Assembly (NCBI RefSeq): GCF_023065955.2
Contig: NW_026623050.1
Location: 22,464,501-22,528,500, forward strand
Source of the DNA: Ursus arctos
Lineage: Eukaryota > Chordata > Mammalia > Carnivora > Ursidae
Direction: 5' to 3'
Length of the DNA stretch: 64,000 bases
Shown here one piece after another: positions 42,826 through 53,275 of the stretch. Each line of letters opens with the position of its first letter. Position 1 is the first letter of the stretch. The translations under genes and the position numbers were made by a program. The notes under the pieces are model-generated. The model did not search any database, was not told the DNA's origin, and saw nothing but the letters and a program-made list of their open reading frames with translations.

Positions 42826-42940
42826 GGCAGTGACAATGCTCCCGCTGGGTGCCAGGCACGGGGCTAGGGGCGGAGAGAACATCGAGAACAAGCCTCAGGC
42901 CTTGCCCTCCTCGGGAAGGATGTAGCCTGGTGAGGCAGAC
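42826..42940. repeat. Ancient dispersed repeat core
   Basis: GCTGGGTGCCAGGCACGGGG, CTAGGGGCGGAGAGAACATC, AGGCCTTGCCCTCCTCGGGA, AGGATGTAGCCTGGTGAGGC. Same core as at 13.5, 38.1 and 45.7 kb. Confidence 0.5.
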
Positions 42941-43714
42941 AAATGAACAGGTCATTACAATGGTAATAATTCCTCACCTACTGATAGCTTCGGTGCTTTT
43001 CAGGGGAGGGTTGATTTCTGTACTTCACTGCTGTTCAATAATCATTAAATGAAGTCCGTGGAACTCCGCATGCACCTTTGGGAGCTCTAGGATGCCAGCA
43101 GGCCATCCCTAGGTTTTCCTAGTTTGTACTGCATAGCGTTCAGCAGAATAGTAAGGTGCTACTAGTAATGGACTGGTTAAGAGCTGGTAGCACAATAAAG
43201 CCCCTCGCTGGAAGTGAGAGCCACATCGCCCTCCAATATCACAGCTTATTAGGAGTTCTGTTTTTTCAGCATTGTATGACACTGCCAGGAGGGCGGTCTG
43301 GCCAGGTCTCCGAGCGGCTGTCCCCCGAGTATGAAGTGAGTTCTCCGTTTGCTGTAGACACTCACCCAGCAGAAGCCAACGTCCTGACTCCAAAAGGATC
43401 CTTGCAGATGTCAACTTGCCTAATTCCTCCGGTCAGCTCTGGCCTCTGTGGCTCTTCCACCCCAGCCGAGCATGACCTGGGAAGGCACCTCGACCCACCT
43501 CATCAGCTGGGAGACATCTGGGGCGCCCGTAGGCAGCCAATTCATGAAAAGCCTGCCTCCGATGCAAATACGTCCAGTTGCTCTGCACTTGAAGAAGTAA
43601 ACAAAGTAGGTTTTGCTGGTTTTTTTGGTAAAATCAAGTTTTCCCTGATCTTTGGGTTCCTCCTCCACTGACATATACACTTGCTTGTTTTTAGAAGGTA
43701 GCATGTTGAAAGGG
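42941..43714. other. Unrecognised sequence
   Basis: Contains the longest open frame in the window (171 codons, plus, 43156-43671). It has no domain I recognise, and an opposing minus frame (43109-43414) covers much of it. I do not call it coding. Confidence 0.45.
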
Positions 43715-44150
43715 AAATTGTATCACTTAGAGTGCATTTGATGCATAGACAACTGTAATGTCATACTGGCTTAAACAATTTAGAAATTTCCTGTCTCGCA
43801 GAACAAGAAGTCCAGAAGTGGGGTGGGCTCGTGGGTGATTCAGCAGCTCCGTGATGTCACCGTGGAGCCCAGTTCTCAGGGCCTCTGAGCTCCCCCTCGT
43901 CTCTTTCAGCTTTGCTCGCACGCTGGCGCCCCTCACGCACACAACGCAATGTTCACAGGAAGAAAGGGATGATGTCTTTCTTGGGTCTGTATTTCGAGAC
44001 TTCAGCAGCTGGCAGGCTTCCCCTCACATTCTACCGACCGGAATTTGGTCCCAGGCCCATTCCCAAACAAACCCCGAGCAAGGGCAATGGGAGGACCATA
44101 ACTGGCCCAAACGAATCCCTTGGGGGTGGGATGCGTGTTGGGGCAGGAAG
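43715..44150. repeat. Possible medium-reiterated repeat, class uncertain
   Basis: TGTAATGTCATACTGGCTTA, AACAATTTAGAAATTTCCTG and AACAAGAAGTCCAGAAGTGG echo the repeat phrase 'agtggcttaaaacaacagaaatttattgtctcacagttctggaggccagaagtcc', and AACAAACCCCGAGCAAGGGC may be its far part. Too eroded to classify. Confidence 0.35.
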
Positions 44151-45699
44151 TCACAGGCACTCTTTTAAACCTGCAGTTTCGGCTCGGTGCCCCGTCCCGT
44201 GCCCCGAAGGCAACAGGCTCTTACTAGCACACAGTGGACAGTGATGGCGTCCTCGGGTCGGGTGTTACCGCTCCAACTGTTTACTCGTGCTGCTGCTTTG
44301 AGCTTCCTCACGTGAGTCTAGCTAGGCGCACGCACGGACACACTGCAGGGCCTCCGCTGTCTGTGAACCCCTGATGCGTGTCGGGCTGTAGCACGCAGGC
44401 AGGAACTCTCTGTGGCTTGGCAGGTCCACGGAGGCTCTGGTCCACATCCCTCCCTGAAGGCAGGACACGTGATCAGCGCAGAGCTGGCTTCCCCCATCCA
44501 GCTCCTGCCGAGAGAAGGAAATTCCCAAGATGCACTGCTCTGAGCAGGCCTTGCTGGTTTCCGTGGCTTCACCTGCCCACTGATGAGCTGTGAGTTTCAG
44601 ATGAGGCCTCGACAACACCACCGCGGTCATTTGAATAATAAAATCAAGTTATTCCCTCATTTCACTTTTCCTTCGAGGGGGAAAACGTTTGGAACACAGG
44701 GCCCATCAAGACCTTTCCTGTTTCTGATGTCTCTATCACAGCCTTGGCTCCAAAGGTTAAATGTTTCGGATTAAAAAAATGTACATTAGATGGGGGTCTT
44801 CCTATAAATCAACAAGGCAGGTATGTTAAACACAGAAAAATATCTACAGCTGTTCTCTTACTCATCCTGCTTGTTATTTAACTCAGCCTGGGCCCTAAGG
44901 AACATTTTTAGTTGTACTGTCAACAGTTTCAAAACAAAGAAGAAAATGCGACTGGCAAATGAGGAACCCAGCTGGCCCTCTGTTTAGGCTCCCACTGCAT
45001 ATACTTTAATCCTGACACCTGCAAGCTATTTAATCAGGATTTACAATTGAACATGAAGGATGAGGGGTCCGCAGGGCTGTGTTCTTAGTGTTTGGATTGC
45101 AAATGATGGAGAAAAACTTTGTTATCGGATGTTGTAGTTATTTGAAGTTGGGTGCCCTCTAACCCACAGGGAACCCAGCATCATTTATCACTCCCCAGAA
45201 AAAACTCAGCTCAGGCAGACGCTGCCCCTCAGTGCCTAACATTCTATTTTTGCTTCTCCTGTATTCTAGAGTAAACACACTTGAAATTTATGAACAATGA
45301 GAAAAATAATTTCCAGAGAGCATATGGCCAGAGAAAGTTCTAAGTGAAATAATAAAAGCACAATCTTGACTTAGAACACAAAGCAAAATGCAGATAAGTT
45401 CATTTGCCTGCAATCCGGCCAAGGCCTGCGGTCCACAGAAGGGTTTCTACTTACAAACTTGCCGGCTCTCATGGAAAAGAGCGTAGCCTTGAGCCAGAGT
45501 GAAAGTATGACCATTTTGCCCAACACAACAGATAGAATTTAATGTTGCTTGTAAATGTGCAAATTTCCCAAATGAGTTAAGAAAATGCCTTCCTTCTGGA
45601 CTGGCAGAAATCACCTGAGGAATAGTCCTTTAGATGGGAAATTTCCTCTAAGTAGAGGACATTCTATAGTAAGGTGACTGGACGGAGCCTAGAGAAACG
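44151..45699. other. Unrecognised, apparently unique sequence
   Basis: No gene or repeat recognised. 44840-45600 is AT-leaning, free of repeats and low complexity, and is a candidate conserved non-coding region. No long frame. Confidence 0.45.
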
Positions 45700-45830
45700 G
45701 CAACTGATTGCTATTTATTGAGTCCCCACTCGGCCATGTGCTTTGGAAGAGAAGCAGCAGCAGAAAACAGCGTCCCACCCTCAAGGAGCTTCCAGTCTAC
45801 AGGACAGAACAGTGTGCAAAAAAAGAATTT
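45700..45830. repeat. Ancient dispersed repeat core
   Basis: ATTGCTATTTATTGAGTCCC, CACTCGGCCATGTGCTTTGG, CCCTCAAGGAGCTTCCAGTC and TACAGGACAGAACAGTGTGC match the 'atttattgagcgcctactatgtgcc ... ctcaaggagctcacagtct' phrase family. Same group as the 13.5, 38.1 and 42.8 kb cores. Confidence 0.55.
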
Positions 45831-46689
45831 CAGAGAAGGCATGGCCCCGTCAACTGGAGTAGCCAAAGAAAACTTACTCAAGAACTTGGAGCTCGCCTTG
45901 CAAACACAAATGGTCAAGGCAGTTGTTCTCAAGATATTTTACCTTGAAGAGCGCCAAATGATAGTCACTGGATTTTACGGCGAGAATTCATTAATAAGAA
46001 ATACTTAAAAAACTGCCATGAATTCATTACCATTGACAAATGTGTTTTATTTTTCACCATCACAATATTTATATGCGTTGGAAAGTAGTACAAATCGGTA
46101 GAAGGTCTAGTATTCACCCAGTCAGCGTACAAGATACAGTCTCCATATGGCTTTCTATCTTTTCCTTGTAACAGCTCGGCTATTTCATCCCAGGGCTTGA
46201 AGTCCACAGGAAGTAACACTGGCTTAGAATAATACCTTTGGGTGCTTCTGCCACTGTCTTAATGGGTATTAGGGAAAATGCCCAGGAAATCAGGCAGGCG
46301 ATCCTGTTGATGTCTTTAGATACTCTTAAGGGGCAGTGGCCAAAGAGACTAGAGCTTGATTGTGGCTTTAATGGCAACGTTCAAGTAATGTCTCTCCTAG
46401 TAATCACGCACCTTGAGTGATTCCTTTCTCCCCATCCACCTGTTCCAACGTGCCCAGGTTGGTGAGTGGTATAAGTTTAAGGGAATCTAGCATCAAGGTT
46501 AAGAACTATGACCATCTCATGGTTGCCTTGCACTGGACCTGGACCAGCTCACACAGAAATGCTTGACTGTCAAGAATGTATGTGACTTTTAAAGAGCAAC
46601 AGAAAACTGGATTTAATGGTCTCTCTCAGAAATTCCTTATCCGAATGAATAAAGAAGAGGCACTATTTTTTCCTCTGGAATTCTAACGT
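45831..46689. other. Unrecognised sequence
   Basis: No gene or repeat recognised. Confidence 0.4.
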
Positions 46690-46943
46690 AACATAGGCTT
46701 GCTTATTTTTGTAAACATTCCAAATATAGGAAAACACAGAGCTCATCTGGTATTTTGTGGTGATCATTTTGGCATGTATCTTTCTAGTCTTTTTTTGTGC
46801 AGGCATACATACATATACCTAAATATTTTTTACAAAACTAGAATCATTCTGTACACCATATTATAGCTGATTTTTTTTTTGTTAGTATATTCGGCTTAGT
46901 TCCCTTGCCCATAAATGTTTTTCTAAAATCTTGATTTTTATTT
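46690..46943 (-). mobile_element. Old L1-like 3' region, antisense (left part)
   Basis: GCATGTATCTTTCTAGTCTT, ACATACATATACCTAAATAT, ACTAGAATCATTCTGTACAC and GTTCCCTTGCCCATAAATGT resemble antisense L1 3' sequence. Split by a SINE and continued at 47144. Confidence 0.6.
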
Positions 46944-47143
46944 ATTTATTTATTTTTTAAAGATTTTATTTATTTATTTGATAGAGAGACAGCCAGCGAG
47001 AGAGGGAACACAAGCAGGAGGAGTGGGAGAGGAAGAAGCAGGCTCCCAGCAGAGGAGCCTGATGTGGGGCTTGATCCCAGAACGCCGGGATCACGCCCTG
47101 AGCCGAAGGCAGACACTCAACAACTGAGCCACCCAGGCGCCCC
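46944..47143 (-). mobile_element. Can-SINE, young type, antisense
   Basis: TTTTTTAAAGATTTTATTTA tail, GATAGAGAGACAGCCAGCGA, GGGCTTGATCCCAGAACGCC, GAGCCGAAGGCAGACACTCA, ending GAGCCACCCAGGCGCCCC. The flanks share TGATTTTTATTT (46932-46943 and 47144-47155). Confidence 0.96.
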
Positions 47144-47400
47144 TGATTTTTATTTTTTATTTATTTTTTCCAAATCTTGAATTTAATGACTACATAATGT
47201 TTGATCACATGGATTTTCCATACATTATTTAACGAATCCTCTTTTTGTTACACATTAGGTTGTTTCCATCTTTTAAAAATCTTAATAAACAGTGTAATGA
47301 TGAATATCTTTATATACAAATCTTTATGTTCATCTCTAAGAAAATGCAATTTCAATTTGATCAAATGTCTTGAATTCTATAGTTTAGTCCTAGATTTTAC
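47144..47400 (-). mobile_element. Old L1-like 3' region, antisense (right part)
   Basis: GACTACATAATGTTTGATCA, TTATTTAACGAATCCTCTTT, ACACATTAGGTTGTTTCCAT, AAACAGTGTAATGATGAATA and CAAATCTTTATGTTCATCTC continue the antisense pattern ('ggctgcataat ... ttatttaaccaatcc ... acatttaggttgtttcc'). Confidence 0.65.
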
Positions 47401-49150
47401 TATTCCATTTTGGCTTCCTACCAATTTCTGATTCTGTTGGGGTCTACACTTAGCCATTGGCCAAAATCCACAGAATACAAGGCAGTGAGATGACTTCTTC
47501 CCAGGCAAGTTGGAGAGTCAGGGAAATACAAACCTTCTCCTCTTCCCTCTCCCAACCTCTTGGGAGGTTGGAGAGATAAAGCACCATGCAATACTTAAGT
47601 AGTTGGTAGGAGAGGACTTTAGATGTAGAAATTCTGCCTGGACAGCCAGGAAAGCTCAGAGCAGGACACAGTGCTTAGACCCTTGGTTGGAGGAGGGCAC
47701 TCAGGCTGGGTTCCCCCTTGAAGCCTCCATTTCTACCCAGTGACAGTGGGATTGGAGCCCAAGGATGGTGATGGTGCTTTTTTCTCTTCTTCCTTTCTTC
47801 GATAGCCTTCTACCTGACAGAGCTGACATTTTAGTGTGGACATTTTTCAAAAAGAAATGATTCATGACACTTGCTAAAGACAGCGGGGAAGACTTTGTTC
47901 AAGTGGGCTACACAATGAGCTTTTGCAGTAGGAGAGATACGGGGCTCAACTCCAAATACAATAAGAAAAAGTCAGGATTGAGAGCCAAGAAGCAGAGGTG
48001 GGGGTCAGTGGATGGGAAATTACTAAGACGTAGGGTACTTCTTCCCTAAACTGCATAATGGATTTTTGCTGAATGCAGACCAGGGTGATAAGACATGGAG
48101 GGTGGGGGATAAGGAATTGAATCAGACCAAGAGCGGGGGTTTTCACTACTGCCTCGCAAGATTCTTGCTGAAACTGGAGTAAGCAGGCCAAGGACAGAGC
48201 CCAAGGTGGGGCCCAGTGAGAAAGAGGACTTGGAGGAGCCTCCCTTGAGTTTGGTCACAGAGAAGAGTCTTTATCAGTATCTCTGTCTTCTGAAATGTCT
48301 AGCCTCTCATCCTGCTGTTTCCTGGTTTAGTTTAGTTTTCCCCTCAGGGAAATAATAAAAGTGAACTCAGCTTTCAGGGAGAAATTTCCATTTGGTGTTT
48401 TCACTTTACATTTCTCTTTCTCTGTTTTCCTACTCGGCTCTTCCACTCTCCACCCCCCACCCCCATCCTTCCACCTCCCAGTCCTGTGCCCTCCTCACCC
48501 ATACTTCCAACCCCTCACACCCATGTCCCTCTCCTCACACATGTTGAAGTGCAGACTTTGTGGAATCGTTTGCTCTCTCTAACCACAGTGCTTCTCTGTC
48601 CCCTAGCACCTCTGTGGTGAATGGAAGCATTAGCTCCTGATGAATCATGGGTCTCAAAGAATCTGCTGTCCTTGTGGGGTCTTTCCTCTTCAACTTAGAG
48701 TTCATACACTTGACCTGGTAACTTATTCTCAGCCTCCAATTTAGAAAGGTCTGGTATTCCTACCACATTGTCTTAACATGTTGTCTTACCACATCTGACC
48801 ATATAATTTGTCTTAAAAAAAAAAGGCACTTGGAGAGTAAAAGAAAGTAATACTATTAATCATGCCATAAATAGGGACCCCCCCAGTAAATCTCGATATA
48901 TGATCACGTATCTTAATTTTGCCCTTGTATCTTTCATTCCCAGTCTCTCTGCAAACTCTCTGTCTAATAGAGTCAAGAACAGATCACAACGCTAAGAATA
49001 GGAAATACATTATTTTGTAATTTTTATAAATTAGTTAGAGGTTGGGCTCAATCAGGCTGGCATTGTGATATCAATGAAAAAATTTGGCCAAACAAACAAT
49101 ATAATGCAGAGAGTAGTAGGGGAAAAAAATCCAGACGCCATTTTTTTTTT
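47401..49150. other. Unrecognised, apparently unique sequence
   Basis: About 1.75 kb without recognised repeat or gene. 48400-48545 is strongly C- and T-rich (a polypyrimidine stretch with CCCCCCACCCCC). Homopolymer A near 48817-48826. Confidence 0.45.
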
Positions 49151-49164
49151 CAGGCACCATACTT

Positions 49165-49357
49165 TTTTTTTTTTTTTAAGATTTTATTTATTTATTTGAC
49201 AGAGAGGGAAATAGAGAGCACAAGCAGGGGGAGTGGCAGAGGGAGAAGCAGTCTTCCCACTGAGTAAGGAGCCCAATGCAGGACTCGATCCCAGGACCCC
49301 GGAATCATGACCTGAGCTGAAGGCAGACGCCACGGACCAAGCCACCCAGGCGCCGCA
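49165..49357 (-). mobile_element. Can-SINE, antisense
   Basis: A T15-type tail then AAGATTTTATTTATTTATTT, GACAGAGAGGGAAATAGAGA, GACTCGATCCCAGGACCCCG and a damaged head ending GCCACCCAGGCGCCGC. Imperfect duplication CAGGCACCATACTT (49151-49164) versus CAAGCACCATTCTT (49358-49371). Confidence 0.93.
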
Positions 49358-49371
49358 CAAGCACCATTCTT

Positions 49372-49989
49372 ATATAGTGATTTAAGCAGCTGGTCAAAGG
49401 ACTTTGAGACATCAACACTATATTATTATCATGTAACACTATACTAATTTTGTTTCTTTTTTTATTTCCATTCTGCATTTTCTTCTTCTTTTTTTGGTTG
49501 GTCTTTTTGCCCATCAAACAGATATGGTTTTATACTAATTCACTTCAGCTACTATGGCTATTGAGGTATATTTACGGAAACTGGCCATTGATGGATAGGA
49601 ATTATTTAGGGCCATTTAAAAGAAAAGGGACTATGGTAGCCCAGATGTGAGACAAACAAAATTAAGGAAACAGAATTAGTTTCAAGAAGATACTAGCCTC
49701 TTATATCTTGCATTCATAAAAAGCTCCCCGTATTTCAAGCGTCTTCTAAAACATTTGTTATTTTCCTTTTTCCTTTCAGCTTGACTTTTGCCTGCCAATT
49801 CCTCTCCTCCAAAATATTGACCCAGCCTATAAGTAGGAAAGCTAAATATATCAAAAACTGCAGAAGAAATGGAAAAATATTGCTAAATGATTAACTCCCC
49901 AAAGCATACTAGACTGACAATTTGTCAGATTTTTAAGAATCCAAAAAAAAAAAAAATCCCTGTTGTAGCATTTTTCTAGATAAAAGGAA
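49372..49989. other. Unrecognised AT-rich sequence
   Basis: Possibly eroded LINE sequence but not assignable by eye. A run of 14 A near 49943-49956. Confidence 0.35.
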
Positions 49990-50555
49990 ATAGGAAAATA
50001 TTTGGTGAGAATTCACTTAAAAATCAGCACGATTGTAATACAAAAATTCGACAAATATAATATTAAAAAATCTGTAGTCCAATCTTACGTGTTAATAAAC
50101 ATGCAAAAATTTTACGTAGGTATCATTAAAGAACAACATACAAAATGTTTATTATGGCACCTAAGAATTCATGGATGGTTTGCTATAGAGAAATATCGGA
50201 ATGTAAATTTTGCATGAATAGGTCAAAGGACAAAAGTCACATTATTATATGATCAAAAGGCATATCAATTTCCTTCCTGTTTAAAACTTTCAATAAACTT
50301 GGTATAGAATGATACAGAATACAACTATAAAAGAGCACACACACACACACACACCCACCTCTTTTTCCAATCAATAGTCACGCAACATCATTCTTAACCA
50401 GGAAACACTAGAGGCAATCTCATTAAAGGAAGCGATACATGGGATACTATCACCACTACTTTTATGTTTATAATACAGTATAAAAGTTCTAGATAACACT
50501 GTGAGTCTTAAAACAGAAAAAGTAGGTATTGTTATTTGCAAATAATGATAATTTA
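49990..50555 (+). mobile_element. Degenerate L1 ORF2 region, sense (part 1)
   Basis: CACTAGAGGCAATCTCATTA, TCACCACTACTTTTATGTTT, CAGTATAAAAGTTCTAGATA follow L1 ORF2 phrases ('aggaacattccctttgaa ... tatcaccactactattcaacattgtactggaagtcctagcca') at high divergence. A CA microsatellite sits at 50334-50356. The copy seems to resume at 50833 and end near 52630. Confidence 0.6.
50334..50356. repeat. (CA)n microsatellite, short
   Basis: About ten CA units. Confidence 0.85.
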
Positions 50556-50559
50556 TTTA

Positions 50560-50832
50560 GATGGCCTAAAAGCCCAATCTGGCCAAGTGACTGCTTTTGT
50601 AAATAAAGTTTCATCGGAACATAGCCACACCCTTTCGTTTCCATATTATCTAATGGCTGCTTTTGAACTGTAACAGCGGGGTTGAACAGCTGAGGCAGAT
50701 GCTACCCTTGAGCTTAGCCAAAAGGCTGAGAAGTAATGAGTAGTTGTGACAGAGAGTATATGTCTCACAAAGTCTAAAATATTTACTATTTGGTCCTTAC
50801 TGAAAACACATTGCCAGTCCTTCACCTAGATT
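50560..50832. mobile_element. hAT-like MITE, copy B, carrying a U2-like insertion
   Basis: AGCCCAATCTGGCCAAGTGA, TTTTGTAAATAAAGTTTCAT, CGGAACATAGCCACACCCTT, TAATGGCTGCTTTTGAACTG, CACAAAGTCTAAAATATTTA and CTATTTGGTCCTTACTG are, in reverse complement, the same phrases as copy A at 33.6 kb. The normal run from GTTGA to GTAGTTGTGACAGAGAG is interrupted at 50700-50737. Confidence 0.8.
50701..50737 (-). ncRNA. U2 snRNA 5'-end-derived fragment (retro-inserted pseudogene piece)
   Basis: The minus strand reads ATTACTTCTCAGCCTTTTGG then CTAAGCTCAAGGGTAG. This matches the first ~36 nt of U2 snRNA with about five differences by my recollection of U2, including the CTTCTC-GGCCTTTTGGCTAAG block. It stops where U2 would continue into its branch-point pairing region. 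Flanks TGAACAGCTGAGGCAGA (50683-50699) and TGAGTAGTTGTGACAGA (50737-50753) agree at 12 of 17 positions, consistent with an old target-site duplication. A fossil fragment, not an active snRNA. Confidence 0.75.
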
Positions 50833-51260
50833 ACAATTATTCCTATGGCCACAAGCAAGACACAACCAAAAAATCAATTAAGGAGTCATTAGGGTGGCCA
50901 GATATAAGAAACACCGGAGACAGTTACGTAACACACCAATAATAATAAGTTGTATAATATAAAAGGAAAAAAGCCTACAAAAATAACATTTGAAACACAC
51001 ATACTAGGCAGGCTCCATACGAAGAAAATCACCCAATAAAGGATATAAAACAATATGTAGGTAAATGTAGAACACAGAGCGTTGATGAACTGGAAGACTG
51101 AAGATCAAGTAAGTGACAATTCTTCTCATATTATTTTATAAGTTTAATGCAATTTCAATAAAAATTGCGATTTAGAAGGGGAATAACCAAAATGATTCTT
51201 AAATTGATTAAGAATTGTAAAAAAAGAAATGGTTAATAGATAAACGGGCCATTGAATAAA
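50833..51260 (+). mobile_element. Degenerate L1 ORF2 region, sense (part 2)
   Basis: AAGTTTAATGCAATTTCAAT, AAAAATTGCGATTTAGAAGG and CAAAATGATTCTTAAATTGA parallel the L1 phrase 'aatgcaatccctatcaaaatt ... aaatgattctaaaattcatatg'. The GTGGCCAGATATAAGAAACA phrase near 50893 hints at another old repeat edge. Confidence 0.6.
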
Positions 51261-51665
51261 TAATGCCAGACAAAATAGAAGTTTATTTCTCATTCAAAGA
51301 GAAGTCCAAAATGGGCATTTCAGATGGGCAAGCAGCTCTTTTCCAGACAGACTCAGGGGCCCAGGCTCCTTCCACCTCGAAGATCTTGCATCTCAACACA
51401 GGGCTTCCAAGCATATCTTGTGGGATCCTTTCAATCCGAGATAGCTGAAAAGGGAGAAGATGGTGGAGAATGGTTTATGTGAGATTTTATTTTTATTGGT
51501 GATGCTGGAGATGCCACACATTGCCTTCCCCTCACATTCCTTTCCCATGTCCCTTTGACATCAATCATGTGACTACCACTAACTGCAAGGGAACCTGGGA
51601 AATGTAGTCTGGTTGCATACCCAGAAGGAAAAAAGAAGTTGGGAGAACAGTCTACAAAGTTTGCC
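51261..51665. repeat. Possible medium-reiterated repeat within the L1
   Basis: AGAAGTTTATTTCTCATTCA, AGACTCAGGGGCCCAGGCTC, CTTCCACCTCGAAGATCTTG, TCACATTCCTTTCCCATGTC and AGGGAACCTGGGAAATGTAG, TCTGGTTG match the order of a common mammalian repeat I recall ('gtttatttctcactcatgtaaa ... ggctcaggctccttccatctt ... aagggaggctgggaaatgtagtct'). Class not assigned. Confidence 0.5.
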
Positions 51666-51759
51666 GTAGCACCAGATGGGGAAGTCCAGAAACAGACCAC
51701 AGCATATGTCAGAATTTATAATGTGATAAATATGGCATTTCAAATCAGTGAGGAAATTA

Positions 51760-52190
51760 CAGTCAATTAACAGGACTTGGACAATTATTGGTTATATCTT
51801 TACCCTTACACTGCACAATAGAATAAATTCCAGATGTACTACTTTTAAGTATATAGTAAGAAAATGAAACCCTCAAAAAACGAGAGTAAATATAGCTTGA
51901 TATTTTGTTGGGGAAGGCCCTTCTAAGCACGGAAAGGGAAGAAACCATAAAAGGAAATTGATAGTTTGAGTATCTAAAACTTAAAAACTTCTGTATGCTG
52001 AAATTAGAAAAAAATTAAAAAGGCAAATGACAAAAGAAGAAAATATTGTCTATTTGACAGCAAAAAGGTTAGTACCATAAATATAAAAAAGTTCTTAATA
52101 GCAATGAGGAAGAGAGGAATGTATTAGCCGAGAAATAGGAAATGGAATGAGATGTTGGTGGCTATAACGCACATATAAAAAATAAACCCC
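51760..52190 (+). mobile_element. Degenerate L1 ORF2 3' end, sense (part 3)
   Basis: TTATATCTTTACCCTTACAC, GAATAAATTCCAGATGTACT, GGGGAAGGCCCTTCTAAGCA, AGAAACCATAAAAGGAAATT, GATAGTTTGAGTATCTAAAA, CTTAAAAACTTCTGTATGCT and AAAAAGTTCTTAATAGCAAT follow the L1 ORF2 C-terminal coding order, with stops and shifts. Confidence 0.8.
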
Positions 52191-52199
52191 AGTAACAAT

Positions 52200-52375
52200 C
52201 AAGGATTCCTGAGAAAGCCTATGACCTTACCAGCCCTCTTGGAGCCCTGGTTTTTCCATCTGTGAGACTAGAATAATCACAGACACTCTTCTTGGGATTC
52301 TGTTTATTTAAATGAGATAATTCATGGACAGCATGCAGTAAACATCCAACAAATATGAGCTGTTGCCATTTTTTT
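52200..52375 (+). mobile_element. MIR SINE
   Basis: TATGACCTTACCAGCCCTCT, CCCTGGTTTTTCCATCTGTG, TATTTAAATGAGATAATTCA, TGCAGTAAACATCCAACAAA. MIR in sense, diverged, lying between L1 segments. Confidence 0.7.
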
Positions 52376-52630
52376 TTATCATTCTAAGTGTTCATGGTGT
52401 ATTTTTAGGTGGAAAAAGAAAGATTCAAAATGTATTCAGTGTGACGTCATTTATGATTCACACATACCCCCATACACTGGGGAAAGACACGTGCCAGGAT
52501 TCTAGCACGCTTGTCTCTTGCTTGTGGCCGTAGGAATAAATTATAATTTTCTCCTTCAGACATGTTGGTGTTTTCCAAATTTTTCGCAATAAACATGTGT
52601 TGTTCTGTTTACAATTTTTAAAAACTTAAG
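52376..52630 (+). mobile_element. L1 3' UTR end, sense
   Basis: TTTTTAGGTGGAAAAAGAAA, AAAATGTATTCAGTGTGACG, TCATTTATGATTCACACATA, GTGTTTTCCAAATTTTTCGC and AATAAACATGTGTTGTTCTG follow old L1 3' UTR sequence ('...gtatgatcccatttatgtaa ... tttttctacaataaacatgtattac'), ending in A-rich DNA. Confidence 0.65.
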
Positions 52631-52944
52631 CTCTCATCTTTGAATCATTGTTGAATGACCCTAAATGGTTTCTTAAATTTGTCTGGGACTGATTAGTTTC
52701 TGAAATCAGACTCTGTTTTCAAAACTGCTGTCCGGAGCACTGAGCGAGGGAAAATCACCAAATAAGCTTCGCCTCAGTTTCAGCTCCACAACAGAGTCTC
52801 TTTTCGGCGTGTCCAAATTAAGTGTGAGATCATTACCCCTGAAGGATTCAGACTGTGCATTGAAGCACTCTGAAGAAGAAACCAGGTTGTAGCAGATTGA
52901 ATTCCAAGGAGGGCAAAATGATACAAATGGGGATGTGGCTGTGC
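52631..52944. other. Unrecognised sequence
   Basis: Nothing recognised between the L1 end and the G-rich block. Confidence 0.35.
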
Positions 52945-53024
52945 ACTGGGTTGGCGGGCGTGGGGCGCGGGGGACGCGGGGGGCCCGGGGTGCGGGGGGG
53001 CGCGGGGGGCACGGGGCGCCTCCT
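52945..53024. repeat. G-rich, CpG-dense block (GGGGCGC-like)
   Basis: About 80 bp made of runs such as GCGTGGGGCGCGGGGGACG and GCGGGGGGCACGGGGCGC. It has at least eight G runs of four or more and roughly a dozen CpG. It stands out sharply from AT-rich flanks. It satisfies the simple quadruplex pattern several times. The opposite-strand Pro/Ala/Arg-rich frames come from composition. Confidence 0.9.
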
Positions 53025-53114
53025 CTCGGCACTGGTGCTCCTTTGCCGTTTCTGCTCCTTCAGCCACTTCCTTCCTAGCTCCCAAATTCCTCTGGGGGCT
53101 TCCCTTTGTCCACT

Positions 53115-53275
53115 GCTGTTGTTTCTTGGGAAAGTTACTTCACCTGAGTCTCAGCTTCCTCATCTGCAAAATGGGGCAAATAATACCTTCCTGATGGGAA
53201 TGTGCTCTATAAAACACTTAGGATACCGCCTGGCACATAGTAGGTGCTCTGTAAAAGGACATTCTTATTATTCTT
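53115..53275 (+). mobile_element. MIR SINE
   Basis: GTTTCTTGGGAAAGTTACTT, CACCTGAGTCTCAGCTTCCT, CATCTGCAAAATGGGGCAAA, TAATACCTTCCTGATGGGAA and CCTGGCACATAGTAGGTGCT. A clear MIR core and 3' end in sense. Confidence 0.92.

Noticed and set aside
43156..43671. 171-codon plus-strand frame, the longest in the window
   Set aside because: It has no recognisable domain, an opposing frame overlaps it, and there is no promoter, exon or poly-A context. Frames of this size arise by chance in 64 kb of GC-moderate DNA.
43715..44150. Endogenous retrovirus LTR
   Set aside because: I looked for LTR borders (TG...CA with paired copies), primer-binding sites and gag or pol frames here and elsewhere and saw none. 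The resemblance is to an old repeat of uncertain class.
50701..50737. Functional U2 snRNA gene
   Set aside because: Only about the first 36 nt are represented, with several changes, and no snRNA promoter elements were seen. It is a fossil fragment.
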